Below, piece after piece: positions 25,229 through 33,648 of a stretch of DNA of 64,000 bases. The stretch is from positions 1 to 64,000 of the forward strand of contig NZ_MZMU01000028.1 in the NCBI RefSeq assembly GCF_004123835.1, in the 5' to 3' direction. The first letter of the stretch is position 1. The number at the start of each line of letters is the position of its first letter. Source of the stretch: Rhizobium leguminosarum. GTDB lineage: Bacteria > Pseudomonadota > Alphaproteobacteria > Rhizobiales > Rhizobiaceae. A program made the translations under genes and the position numbers. The notes below the pieces were generated by a model. That model was not told the DNA's origin and made no database searches. It saw nothing but the letters and a program-made list of their open reading frames with translations.

Positions 25229-26850
25229 ATATGCGTGTGAATGATGCGGCCATTGGTGCGGGCAGCTACGACTACATCATCGTCGGCGCGGGATCGGCGG
25301 GATGCGTTCTGGCCAACCGGCTGTCGGCCGATCCGAAAACCAGCGTCCTGCTGCTCGAAGCCGGCGGCAGCGACCGCTATCATTGGGTGCATGTGCCGAT
25401 CGGCTATCTCTACTGCATGGGCAATCCGCGCACCGACTGGATGATGAAGACGGCGGCGGAAGCCGGCCTCAACGGCCGGGCACTGCCCTATCCGCGTGGA
25501 AAAGTGCTGGGCGGCTGCTCGTCGATCAACGGCATGATCTACATGCGCGGCCAGGCGGCCGATTACGACGGCTGGCGGCAGGCGGGTAATACCGGCTGGG
25601 GCTGGGACGACGTGCTGCCCTATTTCCTGAAATCCGAGGACAACTATCGTGGCAAGTCACGGATGCACGGGGCAGGCGGCGAATGGCGGGTGGAAAAGCA
25701 ACGGCTTTCCTGGCCGATCCTCGATGCCTTTCGCGATGCGGCCGAAGAACTCGGTATCCCGAAGACCGACGATTTCAACGATGGCGACAATGAAGGCTCG
25801 GGATATTTCGAGGTCAACCAGCGCGGCGGCCTGCGCTGGAACACGACCAAGGCCTTTCTGCGCCCGGCGATGAAGCGGCCCAATCTGCGTGTTCTGACCG
25901 GCGCCGAAACCGAGAGGCTGGAATTCGACGGCAGAATGGTGACCGGCGTGTGGTTCCGGCTGAACGGTCAGAACCATCTGGCTCGCGCCGGTCGCGAGGT
26001 CATCCTGTCTGCCGGTGCGATCAATTCGCCGAAAATCCTGGAGCTTTCCGGGGTCGGTCGACCGGATGTGTTGTCCGCTGCCGGATTGGACGTCGTCCAT
26101 GAACTTCCGGGTGTCGGAGAAAACCTGCAGGACCATCTGCAAATCCGTACGGTCTTCCGCATCGAGGGCGCAAAGACGCTGAACCAACTGTATCACAACC
26201 TATTCACCCGGGCGGGTATGGGGCTTGAATATATGCTGCGCCGGTCCGGGCCGTTGTCGATGGCGCCGAGCCAGCTCGGTATCTTTGCCAAGAGCGATCC
26301 GGCTGTTGCGACCGCCGATCTCGAGTATCACGTGCAGCCCTTGAGCACCGACCGGCTCGGCGAGCCGCTGCACAAATATCCCGCCGTCACCGTCTCCGTC
26401 TGCAATCTGCGGCCGGAGAGCCGGGGGACCGTGCATGTTTGCGGCCCAGACTTTTCCGTGGCGCCGGAAATCCGCCCGAATTATCTTTCGACCGTCGGCG
26501 ACCGGATGGTTGCGACGAAATCGATCCGGCATGCCCGCCGGCTCATGGAGGCTGGTGCCATCGCCAAGTACCGGCCGCAGGAGATGCTGCCGGGCATGGA
26601 ATACCGGACTGACGAGGAGTTGATCCGTCGCGTCGGCGATATCGCCACAACGATCTTCCATCCGGTCGGCACCTGCAAGATGGGCAACGACATGATGGCG
26701 GTTGTCGACCCGCAATTGCGGGTGCATGGGCTGGCGAAACTGCGGGTGGTCGATGCCTCGATCATGCCGACGATCGTGTCGGGCAATACCAACTCGCCGG
26801 TGATCATGATTGCCGAGAAAGCCGCGGAGAGCATTCTATCAGGGGCGTGA
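25225..26850 (+). CDS. GMC-family FAD oxidoreductase (choline dehydrogenase-like)
   Basis: A 541-aa GMC oxidoreductase. The FAD-binding start is YIIVGAGSAGCVLANRLS, the family signature GGCSSINGMIYMRG follows, and the C-terminal catalytic region is FHPVGTCKMG plus SGNTNSPVIMIAEKAA. It would oxidise a primary or secondary alcohol. Start is GTG at 25225, overlapping the kinase stop, or ATG at 25231. Though often annotated as choline dehydrogenase, its place at the end of a polyol operon makes oxidation of a sugar alcohol more likely. It is the last gene of that operon. Confidence 0.87.
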   Translation: MNMRVNDAAIGAGSYDYIIVGAGSAGCVLANRLSADPKTSVLLLEAGGSDRYHWVHVPIGYLYCMGNPRTDWMMKTAAEAGLNGRALPYPRGKVLGGCSSINGMIYMRGQAADYDGWRQAGNTGWGWDDVLPYFLKSEDNYRGKSRMHGAGGEWRVEKQRLSWPILDAFRDAAEELGIPKTDDFNDGDNEGSGYFEVNQRGGLRWNTTKAFLRPAMKRPNLRVLTGAETERLEFDGRMVTGVWFRLNGQNHLARAGREVILSAGAINSPKILELSGVGRPDVLSAAGLDVVHELPGVGENLQDHLQIRTVFRIEGAKTLNQLYHNLFTRAGMGLEYMLRRSGPLSMAPSQLGIFAKSDPAVATADLEYHVQPLSTDRLGEPLHKYPAVTVSVCNLRPESRGTVHVCGPDFSVAPEIRPNYLSTVGDRMVATKSIRHARRLMEAGAIAKYRPQEMLPGMEYRTDEELIRRVGDIATTIFHPVGTCKMGNDMMAVVDPQLRVHGLAKLRVVDASIMPTIVSGNTNSPVIMIAEKAAESILSGA

Positions 26851-27043
26851 TGCGCTGATCTCTTCGCCGTGGTAGCTCCTCGCATTGTCTAAAGCGACTG
26901 CGTGGAACATCCTTTTTGTCAGGGAGAAAATGCTCTGGTTGCCGCCCTGCGCTGGCATGAGCGTCGTCACGCGTCATATTCGGGATTTGCAAGGCGCGGG
27001 CGTTCAACGACACGCCCAGACCTCGATCGCCGGCGTTTCGGCT

Positions 27044-27149
27044 TAAAGCATGTCGCGCAAAACTGTGCAGCGGTTTTGCGACAACGATATGCGCAACACA
27101 AAGACCTAAAGCGCGATGAGCGAATCTGAAAGATCGCGACGCGCTTTAG
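27044..27149. repeat. Rhizobial intergenic mosaic-type repeat, copy 1
   Basis: About 106 bp beginning TAAAGCATGTCGCGC and ending GCGACGCGCTTTAG, with GCAGCGGTTTTGCGACAACG inside. The second copy at 54407-54504 shares these blocks in the same order and orientation. The outer ends (CTAAAGCGC versus GCGCTTTAG) allow fold-back. The pattern resembles short RIME-type repeats scattered in Rhizobium genomes. Confidence 0.65.
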
Positions 27150-27187
27150 AATACGAGGGCATTCGCGCCCACGGCTCGTGAGGATGA

Positions 27188-27214
27188 GCCCAGCCCGCTC
27201 AACGCAGGCTGGGC
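27188..27214 (-). terminator. Hairpin downstream of the cold-shock gene
   Basis: A perfect 8-bp stem (GCCCAGCC/GGCTGGGC) with an 11-nt loop begins 16 bp past the cold-shock gene stop. No strong T-run follows on the minus strand, so it is a probable, not certain, terminator. Confidence 0.5.
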
Positions 27215-27229
27215 CACCTTCGATTTCGA

Positions 27230-27433
27230 TCAGATGGTCGAGACGTTCTCAGCCTTCGATTTTCCGGTCTTGCGATCCTGTCCAACTTCGAAGCTGACCT
27301 TGTCGCCTTCGCGGAGCGACCCGCCGCTCTGCAGCGCAGACACGTGAACAAAAACGTCCTGTCCGCCACCCTCAGGGGTGATGAAGCCGAAGCCCTTGTC
27401 GTCATTGAAGAATTTAACGGTACCTGTCGGCAT
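27230..27433 (-). CDS. Cold-shock domain protein (CspA family)
   Basis: A 67-aa single cold-shock domain. RNP1 is KGFGFI at residues 13-18 and RNP2 is VFVHVS at 27-32; the length is exactly that of CspA-type RNA chaperones. The ATG at 27433 is the family start (MPTGTVKFFN); the longer in-frame extension upstream is untranslated leader. It binds single-stranded RNA or DNA and unwinds mRNA structure. The roughly 110-bp leader up to the next gene may hold cold-responsive RNA structure, as in other csp genes, but no specific element was identified. Confidence 0.95.
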   Translation of the reverse strand: MPTGTVKFFNDDKGFGFITPEGGGQDVFVHVSALQSGGSLREGDKVSFEVGQDRKTGKSKAENVSTI

Positions 27434-27545
27434 GAGATAACTATTTCCTTGTATCGTTCGACGATTTGCGAAGGCGAAACTATAGCTTCGGCGCTTCTCT
27501 ATCAACCCTTTAGCACGCCAGAGGCTCTTTGAACGCAAAAAGATA

Positions 27546-28058
27546 TCAGCTCCGACGAAGGTCAATGCGGCTCGTAACAACCGATCGACCTGTAGCGGGG
27601 TCGGTATCGACGGTTGTGAGACGCATGCCCGATGCCCCGGTTTTTTCGATCGTCATCTGCGCACGTCGGTCACCATTGACCTCTTTCGCCCATTTGATCG
27701 CGAGGCTTATGGCATTACCAGCGCGCTTTCCGCCTAGACCCGCAGTGCCGGTGCCCGCGCCCACATAGGAGCCGGTGTAGCTGTCACCGCTGGCCTTGAG
27801 TTTAGCGCTGATGACACGGGAAAAAACGACGAGACTGGTGCAGCGTCCATTGAGTGCAAGGGAACTTGCATTCGCGTCCGACTTGAAACGGCAAGTGACT
27901 TTAATCGTGGGTGCATTTGTCCGCACTTTCACCGTACCCTTACCGCTCCAATTTCCCGCCAGTGTTTTGAGGAAGGCGGACTCGTCGGCGTGGGCGGCGC
28001 CGGCCGTGAGCATTGACGCCGTAGCAGCGGCGATGGCGCAGGCAAGGATCTTAATCAT
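27546..28058 (-). CDS. Exported protein of unknown function
   Basis: A 170-aa protein with a Sec leader (MIKILACAIAAATASMLTAG, cleaved near AHA at about residue 24). The mature part begins with FLKTLAGNWSGKGTVKVR and contains two cysteines (CRF and RCTS) that could form a disulfide. It looks like a small secreted beta-rich, lipocalin-like or quenching-type domain; I do not recognise the family. The ATG at 28058 was chosen for the leader; in-frame upstream ATGs (28094, 28088) would bury it. It precedes the cold-shock gene on the same strand with a 112-bp gap. Confidence 0.65.
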   Translation of the reverse strand: MIKILACAIAAATASMLTAGAAHADESAFLKTLAGNWSGKGTVKVRTNAPTIKVTCRFKSDANASSLALNGRCTSLVVFSRVISAKLKASGDSYTGSYVGAGTGTAGLGGKRAGNAISLAIKWAKEVNGDRRAQMTIEKTGASGMRLTTVDTDPATGRSVVTSRIDLRRS

Positions 28059-28431
28059 CTGAGTAACTTTCGGGCCACGTAACATCCGCATCATGACGCT
28101 TGGCTCTTCGAGGAGGAGGGGTGTCATATAACCGCTCGGCGATGGTTTGGTTCCGTAGGTGAGGCATTCGATCGCGTTCTCAACGCAGTGCGGACGTTTT
28201 CAACAAGATCAACGTACAAATGATGCCCACGAACGCTGAAAGGGATTGCCGATCTCCCGCCTCAGGCTTTAGATCGGTCTTACACAATGAGATTGTGCAA
28301 GCCGGCCGCAATGACGTCAATTCCGCTATAGCGCCGCGCGTTTTTTCAGATGCGCAAAGGACGCGGCAGCGCTTTGAATTGCTGCCTCATTGGCCGCTGC
28401 CTGAGCTTGCCAGCCCATTGCGCTGTCACCT
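28059..28431. other. Divergent intergenic region, 373 bp
   Basis: Between the leftward exported-protein gene and the rightward DUF3592-like gene. It holds the near-perfect 10-bp inverted repeat at 28279-28301. Nothing else recognisable was seen. Confidence 0.5.
28279..28301. promoter_or_regulatory. Imperfect inverted repeat, possible operator
   Basis: CTTACACAAT and ATTGTGCAAG flank a 3-bp centre, with 9 of 10 positions paired. It lies about 130 bp before the DUF3592-like gene and about 220 bp before the exported-protein gene. The binder is unknown. Confidence 0.4.
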
Positions 28432-29544
28432 ATGAGGGGTCCGACGCCATTGCCTTCACTTGTTCTTCCTGGTCGCCCGCTTTCGTTGGCGCGCAACGTC
28501 ATCTCCACGCCGAATGCTTACTTCTGGGCAACGCCCATCATCCTCGCACTGGCTGTCTTTCTATTCGTCTCGGAAGCACCAGGGGTGATCCGCGATTTCC
28601 AGATCAGCCAGAACCCTTTGACGCTCGAAAATGGCGACGTGCAAAACGGGCGATGCACGACACGCAAGGCAGTCTTTACCGATTGCGAGGCACGCCTGGT
28701 CTACAGCTACGGTGGACGAGACTACGATACCGAAGTCGAGGTCATGTTCGTCGATTTCCATACCGGCGACTACGAAACGGGTTTGGTGATATCAGCCGAT
28801 CACCCGGAACTTGCGACGATGAGCCTGGGTCTGGACATGCTCTGGAACCGGATCATCACGCTTACTGTGTTCGCCGTCCTGCTTGGCGGCATGGGCCTGG
28901 GGATGATTTTTCTCGGTATCCGCATTTGGTGGGTCAAGGGCCAACTGCTTCGGCCTGCCTTGCTGACCCCTGTCCCGGTCGAGATCACCGCATTCGACCG
29001 CAAACGCGGCGTCCTTTCCATCACCTATAATGACAAGATCGCCGACGACAAAACGGGACGATCGGCTTACACGCGCATGAAGAATGGAGAGGAGCCTCTG
29101 ATCGTCGGTGAAGCCAATGGCAAGGCGATCGGACTGGCCGTCAGGCACGGCAATACGGCCCTGCCGGTGCTTCTCGACGATCGTCTGCAGCGCGTGGAGC
29201 TTACGGATAATGAGCGCACGGCAGCTCTTGCACCCTTTGCGTATCAGCAAGAACACGACGGGAATGCGCCGGTTTTGATTGAAGAACCAAAAAGGACGGT
29301 ATCGATCTGGAAGCGGCTGCAGTTTTTCTTCGGTGTGTTGCTTCTGATCGTCGTCGGTGTGGTCGGCTTCTGGCTTTGGTACGTCACGACCTCCACGACA
29401 GCATTCCAGTCGCCTGGCATGGACATCAACAATCTCATGCCAGCGCCGTTGAACGAGTGGGGATGCGAGCAGCTGAAGAAGCGGTTCGCTCAGGATCGCG
29501 CCCCGTTTGGTTGCGTCGCCGACGATTATACGAGCTGGAAATAG
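28432..29544 (+). CDS. DUF3592-like membrane protein
   Basis: A 370-aa protein with three hydrophobic segments: near residues 24-45, 140-165 and a last one near 285-310 (FFFGVLLLIVVGVVGFWLWYV). The extracytoplasmic region after the first helix carries CTTRKAVFTDCEARLVYSYGGRDYDTEVEV, matching the DUF3592 pattern of surface-exposed beta domains. The C-terminal part ends with two cysteines (GCEQL and GCVADDY). Function is unknown. It stands alone, divergent from the exported-protein gene and convergent with the methyltransferase pseudogene. Confidence 0.7.
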   Translation: MRGPTPLPSLVLPGRPLSLARNVISTPNAYFWATPIILALAVFLFVSEAPGVIRDFQISQNPLTLENGDVQNGRCTTRKAVFTDCEARLVYSYGGRDYDTEVEVMFVDFHTGDYETGLVISADHPELATMSLGLDMLWNRIITLTVFAVLLGGMGLGMIFLGIRIWWVKGQLLRPALLTPVPVEITAFDRKRGVLSITYNDKIADDKTGRSAYTRMKNGEEPLIVGEANGKAIGLAVRHGNTALPVLLDDRLQRVELTDNERTAALAPFAYQQEHDGNAPVLIEEPKRTVSIWKRLQFFFGVLLLIVVGVVGFWLWYVTTSTTAFQSPGMDINNLMPAPLNEWGCEQLKKRFAQDRAPFGCVADDYTSWK

Positions 29545-29611
29545 AAAGATGGCGCCCGCTGTTTGATCGAGCCTTCACGGTCGGTGGCGGACCGGAGAGG
29601 CCGAAACCGCG

Positions 29612-30218
29612 TCACTCCGGTCTGCGAGCGTAAAACGTGTTCCACCCATCGCCGTCACGGTTGACCCTGTGTGCGTCCCATTCGAGAGTCAGGCCCGCCT
29701 GCTTGATGCACAGCGCGAAATCGTCCCGGCGCCAGTAGGACATATGGTAGGCGCCGCTCGTCTCCCCGTCCCCATCACGCATCGACACCAGGAAGACGCC
29801 TCCCGGCCGTAGCGCAGCGACGATCTTTTCGAGAACTGGGCCGGTCTGGTCACGAGGCACATGTATGAACACAGAGAGCGACGACCGCGTCATAGGGTCC
29901 GCCGAGATCGTCGGTGATGACGTTGAGGAGTTCGCCCTTCTTGCCGCGCGCGGCCTGCAGTTCTGGAAACCGTCGCGTCGCATCGGTTCGCCTTACCGAA
30001 ACGCCCTGTGTCTCCAGGAAATCCGCATCCCATCCGGCCCCCGACCCGATCTCAAGGATCTGGCCACCCTTGCCGGCGGCGGTAGCGACCTGACGCAGTG
30101 CCGCCTCGAGGCTCGGCCAGGGAAACTGATCAACGATGCGACTATAGTCATCGGCGCAACCTTCATACGAATCGATCGTGCGCAGGGTGTTGGCCAAGGT
30201 GGCGGAAGAGATGTGCAT
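29612..30218 (-). pseudogene. SAM-dependent methyltransferase, frameshifted
   Basis: The reading frame from ATG 30218 (GGAGG 4 nt upstream) encodes a class I methyltransferase start with SAM motif ILEIGSGAGWDADFLE, then stops at 29850 shortly after YDAVVALCV. The rest, beginning LSVFIHVPRDQTGPVLEKIV and continuing through ALRPGGVFLVSMRDGDGE to NTFYARRPE, is in another frame and ends at 29612. The two halves join cleanly if two bases are restored in the CT run at about 29873-29878 (AGAGAG on the plus strand). It is therefore a recent -2 slippage mutation, phase variation or a sequencing error. Without it the protein would be about 200 aa. Confidence 0.8.
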
Positions 30219-30387
30219 TTGACCTCCGGATGTTCGCATTTGGGCGTCGCTCTGGGCGCCATATAGCCATCCTCGGTCTAAGGCGGGCATAAGCAAATCA
30301 GGCAACATGCCTAGACGATGAAATAGGAATGCGATGCTTGTGTCGTGCGGACGACAGATAGCGGAAGCGCAGCCAGACAAGCGAACT

Positions 30388-33267
30388 TCAGGCGGGATCA
30401 ACGATCCGAAGCCGGTGGGCTATTGCGGCCGCGGCGCCGCGGCTGGGGACGGAAAGCTTGCTCAGGATGTTGGAGACATGAACGCTCGCCGTTTTCGAGG
30501 AAATGAACAGATTGACGGCGATTTCGCGATTGCTCTGTCCCGCGGCGAGAAGCCGGAGCACCTCGAATTCCCGATCCGTCAGGCCGAGTGGTGCCTTCGG
30601 CATGCCACCCTCCTTCCCGTTTCCAAGATCAATGCGGGCCTTTTCGGCGAGGGTCTCGATCTGATTGCCTAGAAGTGAAGCGCCGGTCGAATGGGCAAGG
30701 TCCGCGCCTCGCCGGAAGTGGCCTGCACCCTTCGCGCGCTGGCCGGCATTCACTGCAGCACCGCCGGCCTGCATAAGGGCATATGCCTGCCGAAAGGGCT
30801 GGCTCAAATCAGCCCAGCTTTGGGCAACCGCTTCCCACGCTTCGAGGGCGGAACCCGTCGAGCGCGACATCTCGGCCAGGATGCCCAGCCTCTCGGCTTC
30901 CTCCACCACATTGCGGCACGGGGACCGAGCGGCAATGTCGGCGAAACGCCGCGCCACATCTTTCTGGTTCGTATCAACGGCAACGCGCATCGCCGAGGCC
31001 AGGAGTGGCCAAGAGACGCGTCCTTGTTTTTCGCAATGGGTCAAGACGGATCTTACCAGGGTCGCAGATTGATCCATGTCACCCGCCAGCGCGCGGCTTT
31101 CGATGTCAAATCTCAACAGATTGGCCGCCATGCGGCTCGCAACCTGAGGGCCGGGTGGCAGACTGCGCAAGGATCTCGCCGCAACGGTAATTCGATCCGA
31201 GTTCCCCAAGACCAAGGCGATCTCCGCCTGGCATTCCAAAACATGAACGAGCCCCAGCGGCAACGGATCCAATGCCGCCATTCGCTCGCATGTCTCAATG
31301 GCTTCGGAAACGCGGCCCAAGGCGAGGAGAGCGCGGCACAAAGGCGAACCGATTAGCGCCCCGATATAGCGCGCCTGGCCGAACTCGACTGTCCGCGCAA
31401 AGATCGCCGGTCCGATTTCGGTGACCTGAGGATATTTTCCGGTCTCGAGCAGGGCTCGAAGCAACGCGGCGCCCGCCAGCACCTCGACTCGTCCGATGGA
31501 GGCCTGCCTGGCGCGGTCAATGACGCTCCAGAGACTATCGATGTGGTAACTGCCCGACGCCATCTCCAAAGACTCTGCGACGATCAGCGCCTCTATGCGG
31601 TACTCCTCGTCATCGAGCCTTTCAGACAGGTCCTTCAGTTCGTCGCCCAAGCGCCTGGCGCGATCAAACTCTCCCCTTAATATCAGCGCGCGGGAAAACT
31701 GTCCCAGTCCGTCCGCGCGCAGCCTTGTGGAATCGAGCGCATGATCGAGCGCGCGCTCGAGGTCGGCGATCTCGCCTGGGATAAGCGCGTGTTGACGCAT
31801 CACCGCGCGCTGCAGAAGAAGCGCTGCCAGTTGCTCCTTGTCGCGACCGACATCCACTTCGGCGAGCGCGCGTTCGACAAAAGCCAACCCCTGTTCCGCC
31901 TCCGCTGCCCAGCAGGCCGCATCGGCAGCGAGTTCCAACACCTTGCAGTGATCCGCGCCGATCACTTCAACCGCATCATCGACCTCGGGCCATACTGCCA
32001 GCACGAGCTTCAGCATTTCCATCTGGTCTGCATAGGCGAAAGTAGCAGCGGCCTCAGTGGCGGATTGCCAGGCCCATCGCAGGCAATTCTCGGCTTGGCC
32101 GGCGCCGTACCAATGGCGCGCGAGCGCAACGGAATGCCAAACCCGGTAGCTTGAAACCGATCCGCGTTCGAGCACGTCCGCATAGGCGCGATGGATGGCC
32201 ACCTTTTCGCCGGCGATCAGGTCACCTCGCACCGCTTCGTGGATCAGTGCGTGGCGAAACGCATATCCATCATGATCAGGCACCAGGATCCCAGCAAAAA
32301 TCGCAGGACGCAGCCATTCTGCCAATTCAAGGTCGGCTTTGTTCGCGACGCTGCGAAGAAGCGCATGAGTGATATGCGGGCCGCCGAGCGCCATCACCTT
32401 CAACAGCTCGGCCGTCGACGTCGGCATGTCCCTGACGGCTCTCAGCAGGTAGTCGTTGAGCGAACCAGGAAAATCTCTGCGCAAGCCTCCGCTCGCATCG
32501 ATGAGTGCCTCCGTGAAAAGCGGGATTCCGCAGCACCGCGCATGGACCTCATTGATCAGCGCGGGTGTTGGCGGGCGTCCCAGGAGTCCCTCGAGTTGCA
32601 CGGCGACCTCCGCGCGCTGAAGGCGGGGAAGCGTCAACAGCTCAGCAGCCTCGGAAAGTGAGAGGTCCGCGATGGTCGTCCGCAGGGCGTTGGTGGCGCT
32701 GGTCTCCTCGGGTCGATAGGTGACGATCAGCATGAGCCGAATTTTCTTCAGCCGTGTCGCGAGGAAACGAAGCAGATCGCAAGTTGCCTGGTCGGCCCAG
32801 TGAATGTCCTCGATGACCACCACGAGCGGCGTCTCCCGTGCCAGCTCCTCGAACAGCTTTCGCAGCACCTCGAACAGCCGCGCTCTTGCGGTGCCCGCAT
32901 CAAATCTTTCAGAGCTCTCGCCGAATTCGGGAAGAAGCCAGGCCAGTTCTCGCGCACCCTCGGCGCCGACAAAGGATTTGACTGCCGGCGCGCCACGCAG
33001 CTGAACAAGTTCATGCAGCACAGCCGTTACCGGTGCGTAAGGCAATGCCGATTCCCGCTGCTCAATGCACCCGCCTTTCAGAATCAGGGCACGGCCGGAC
33101 AGTCGGTTGGCAAACTCTTCAACCAGCCGCGTTTTGCCGCCGCCTGCTTCTGCCCCGACAAGAAAGGAACGTTGCCGCCCGCCGGACACATCTCGGAAAG
33201 CGGATTCCATCGAATCGAGTTCAACTGCACGGCCTGAAAACCGAGACCTTCTGAGGGATGTCGACAC
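30388..33267 (-). CDS. Large AAA-ATPase / LuxR-type transcriptional regulator
   Basis: A 959-aa protein of the LAL type. An N-terminal ATPase has Walker A GAEAGGGKT (residues 38-45) and Walker B LVVVIEDIHWAD (about 150-160). The middle is TPR-like helical repeats, and the C-terminal LuxR helix-turn-helix begins LTDREFEVLRLLAAGQSNREIAVNLFISSKT (about 895-950). Such proteins sense a ligand or protein, multimerise with ATP and activate transcription. It is divergent from an alpha/beta hydrolase gene with a 381-bp gap, which it may control. No inducer can be read from the sequence. Confidence 0.9.
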   Translation of the reverse strand: MSTSLRRSRFSGRAVELDSMESAFRDVSGGRQRSFLVGAEAGGGKTRLVEEFANRLSGRALILKGGCIEQRESALPYAPVTAVLHELVQLRGAPAVKSFVGAEGARELAWLLPEFGESSERFDAGTARARLFEVLRKLFEELARETPLVVVIEDIHWADQATCDLLRFLATRLKKIRLMLIVTYRPEETSATNALRTTIADLSLSEAAELLTLPRLQRAEVAVQLEGLLGRPPTPALINEVHARCCGIPLFTEALIDASGGLRRDFPGSLNDYLLRAVRDMPTSTAELLKVMALGGPHITHALLRSVANKADLELAEWLRPAIFAGILVPDHDGYAFRHALIHEAVRGDLIAGEKVAIHRAYADVLERGSVSSYRVWHSVALARHWYGAGQAENCLRWAWQSATEAAATFAYADQMEMLKLVLAVWPEVDDAVEVIGADHCKVLELAADAACWAAEAEQGLAFVERALAEVDVGRDKEQLAALLLQRAVMRQHALIPGEIADLERALDHALDSTRLRADGLGQFSRALILRGEFDRARRLGDELKDLSERLDDEEYRIEALIVAESLEMASGSYHIDSLWSVIDRARQASIGRVEVLAGAALLRALLETGKYPQVTEIGPAIFARTVEFGQARYIGALIGSPLCRALLALGRVSEAIETCERMAALDPLPLGLVHVLECQAEIALVLGNSDRITVAARSLRSLPPGPQVASRMAANLLRFDIESRALAGDMDQSATLVRSVLTHCEKQGRVSWPLLASAMRVAVDTNQKDVARRFADIAARSPCRNVVEEAERLGILAEMSRSTGSALEAWEAVAQSWADLSQPFRQAYALMQAGGAAVNAGQRAKGAGHFRRGADLAHSTGASLLGNQIETLAEKARIDLGNGKEGGMPKAPLGLTDREFEVLRLLAAGQSNREIAVNLFISSKTASVHVSNILSKLSVPSRGAAAAIAHRLRIVDPA

Positions 33268-33648
33268 AAGATGCTCCGAAACCTGAAGTTCGAGATTAGC
33301 AGAGATGAAGACATAGTCATCCCGACGGTGCAGAGTAGCGATGCGGAGATCCCAAGCGCCGGCGATGTTCAGTCCCCGGAACCCTGACCTGCATCCGACT
33401 GGATCACTTTATGCCGCAAAAATGGTTTTTGCGGCCTGTCCTACTCAAAATGCCCGATGCGGCACCACCCACCTTAGCCACAGGATAGGGAACATGCAGA
33501 CGTTACGGGATGTCTGCGAGAATCTTTGAGGCGTCCAGCGAGAGCAGCAGATCCCGACTGCAAGTTGGTCCGCTCTGCCCTGGACGCCTGCAGATACGAA
33601 GACCTACGATTTCGCTGCTTCACGAAAGCCAAAAAAGGATGCCGCCAA
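33268..33648. other. Divergent intergenic region, 381 bp
   Basis: Between the leftward LuxR-type regulator and the rightward hydrolase. It contains the 10-bp-arm palindrome at 33413-33435. No gene was recognised. Confidence 0.5.
33413..33435. promoter_or_regulatory. Perfect 10-bp inverted repeat with 3-bp centre
   Basis: GCCGCAAAAA and TTTTTGCGGC flank TGG. The arms are exact. It is in the middle of the divergent region between the LuxR-type regulator and the hydrolase. As DNA it is a good operator shape; as RNA it would be a stable hairpin whose 3' arm begins with T-rich sequence. Confidence 0.5.

Larger units (their letters stand above)
26851..27229. other. Gene-free stretch, 379 bp
   Basis: Between the convergent GMC oxidoreductase and cold-shock genes. 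It contains the ~106-bp mosaic repeat at 27044-27149 and a terminator-like hairpin at 27188-27214. No protein-coding frame with recognisable content was seen. Confidence 0.6.

Noticed and set aside
25225..26850. Calling the GMC oxidoreductase a choline dehydrogenase (betA)
   Set aside because: No betB, betI or choline transporter nearby; it belongs to the polyol operon by overlap with the kinase gene.
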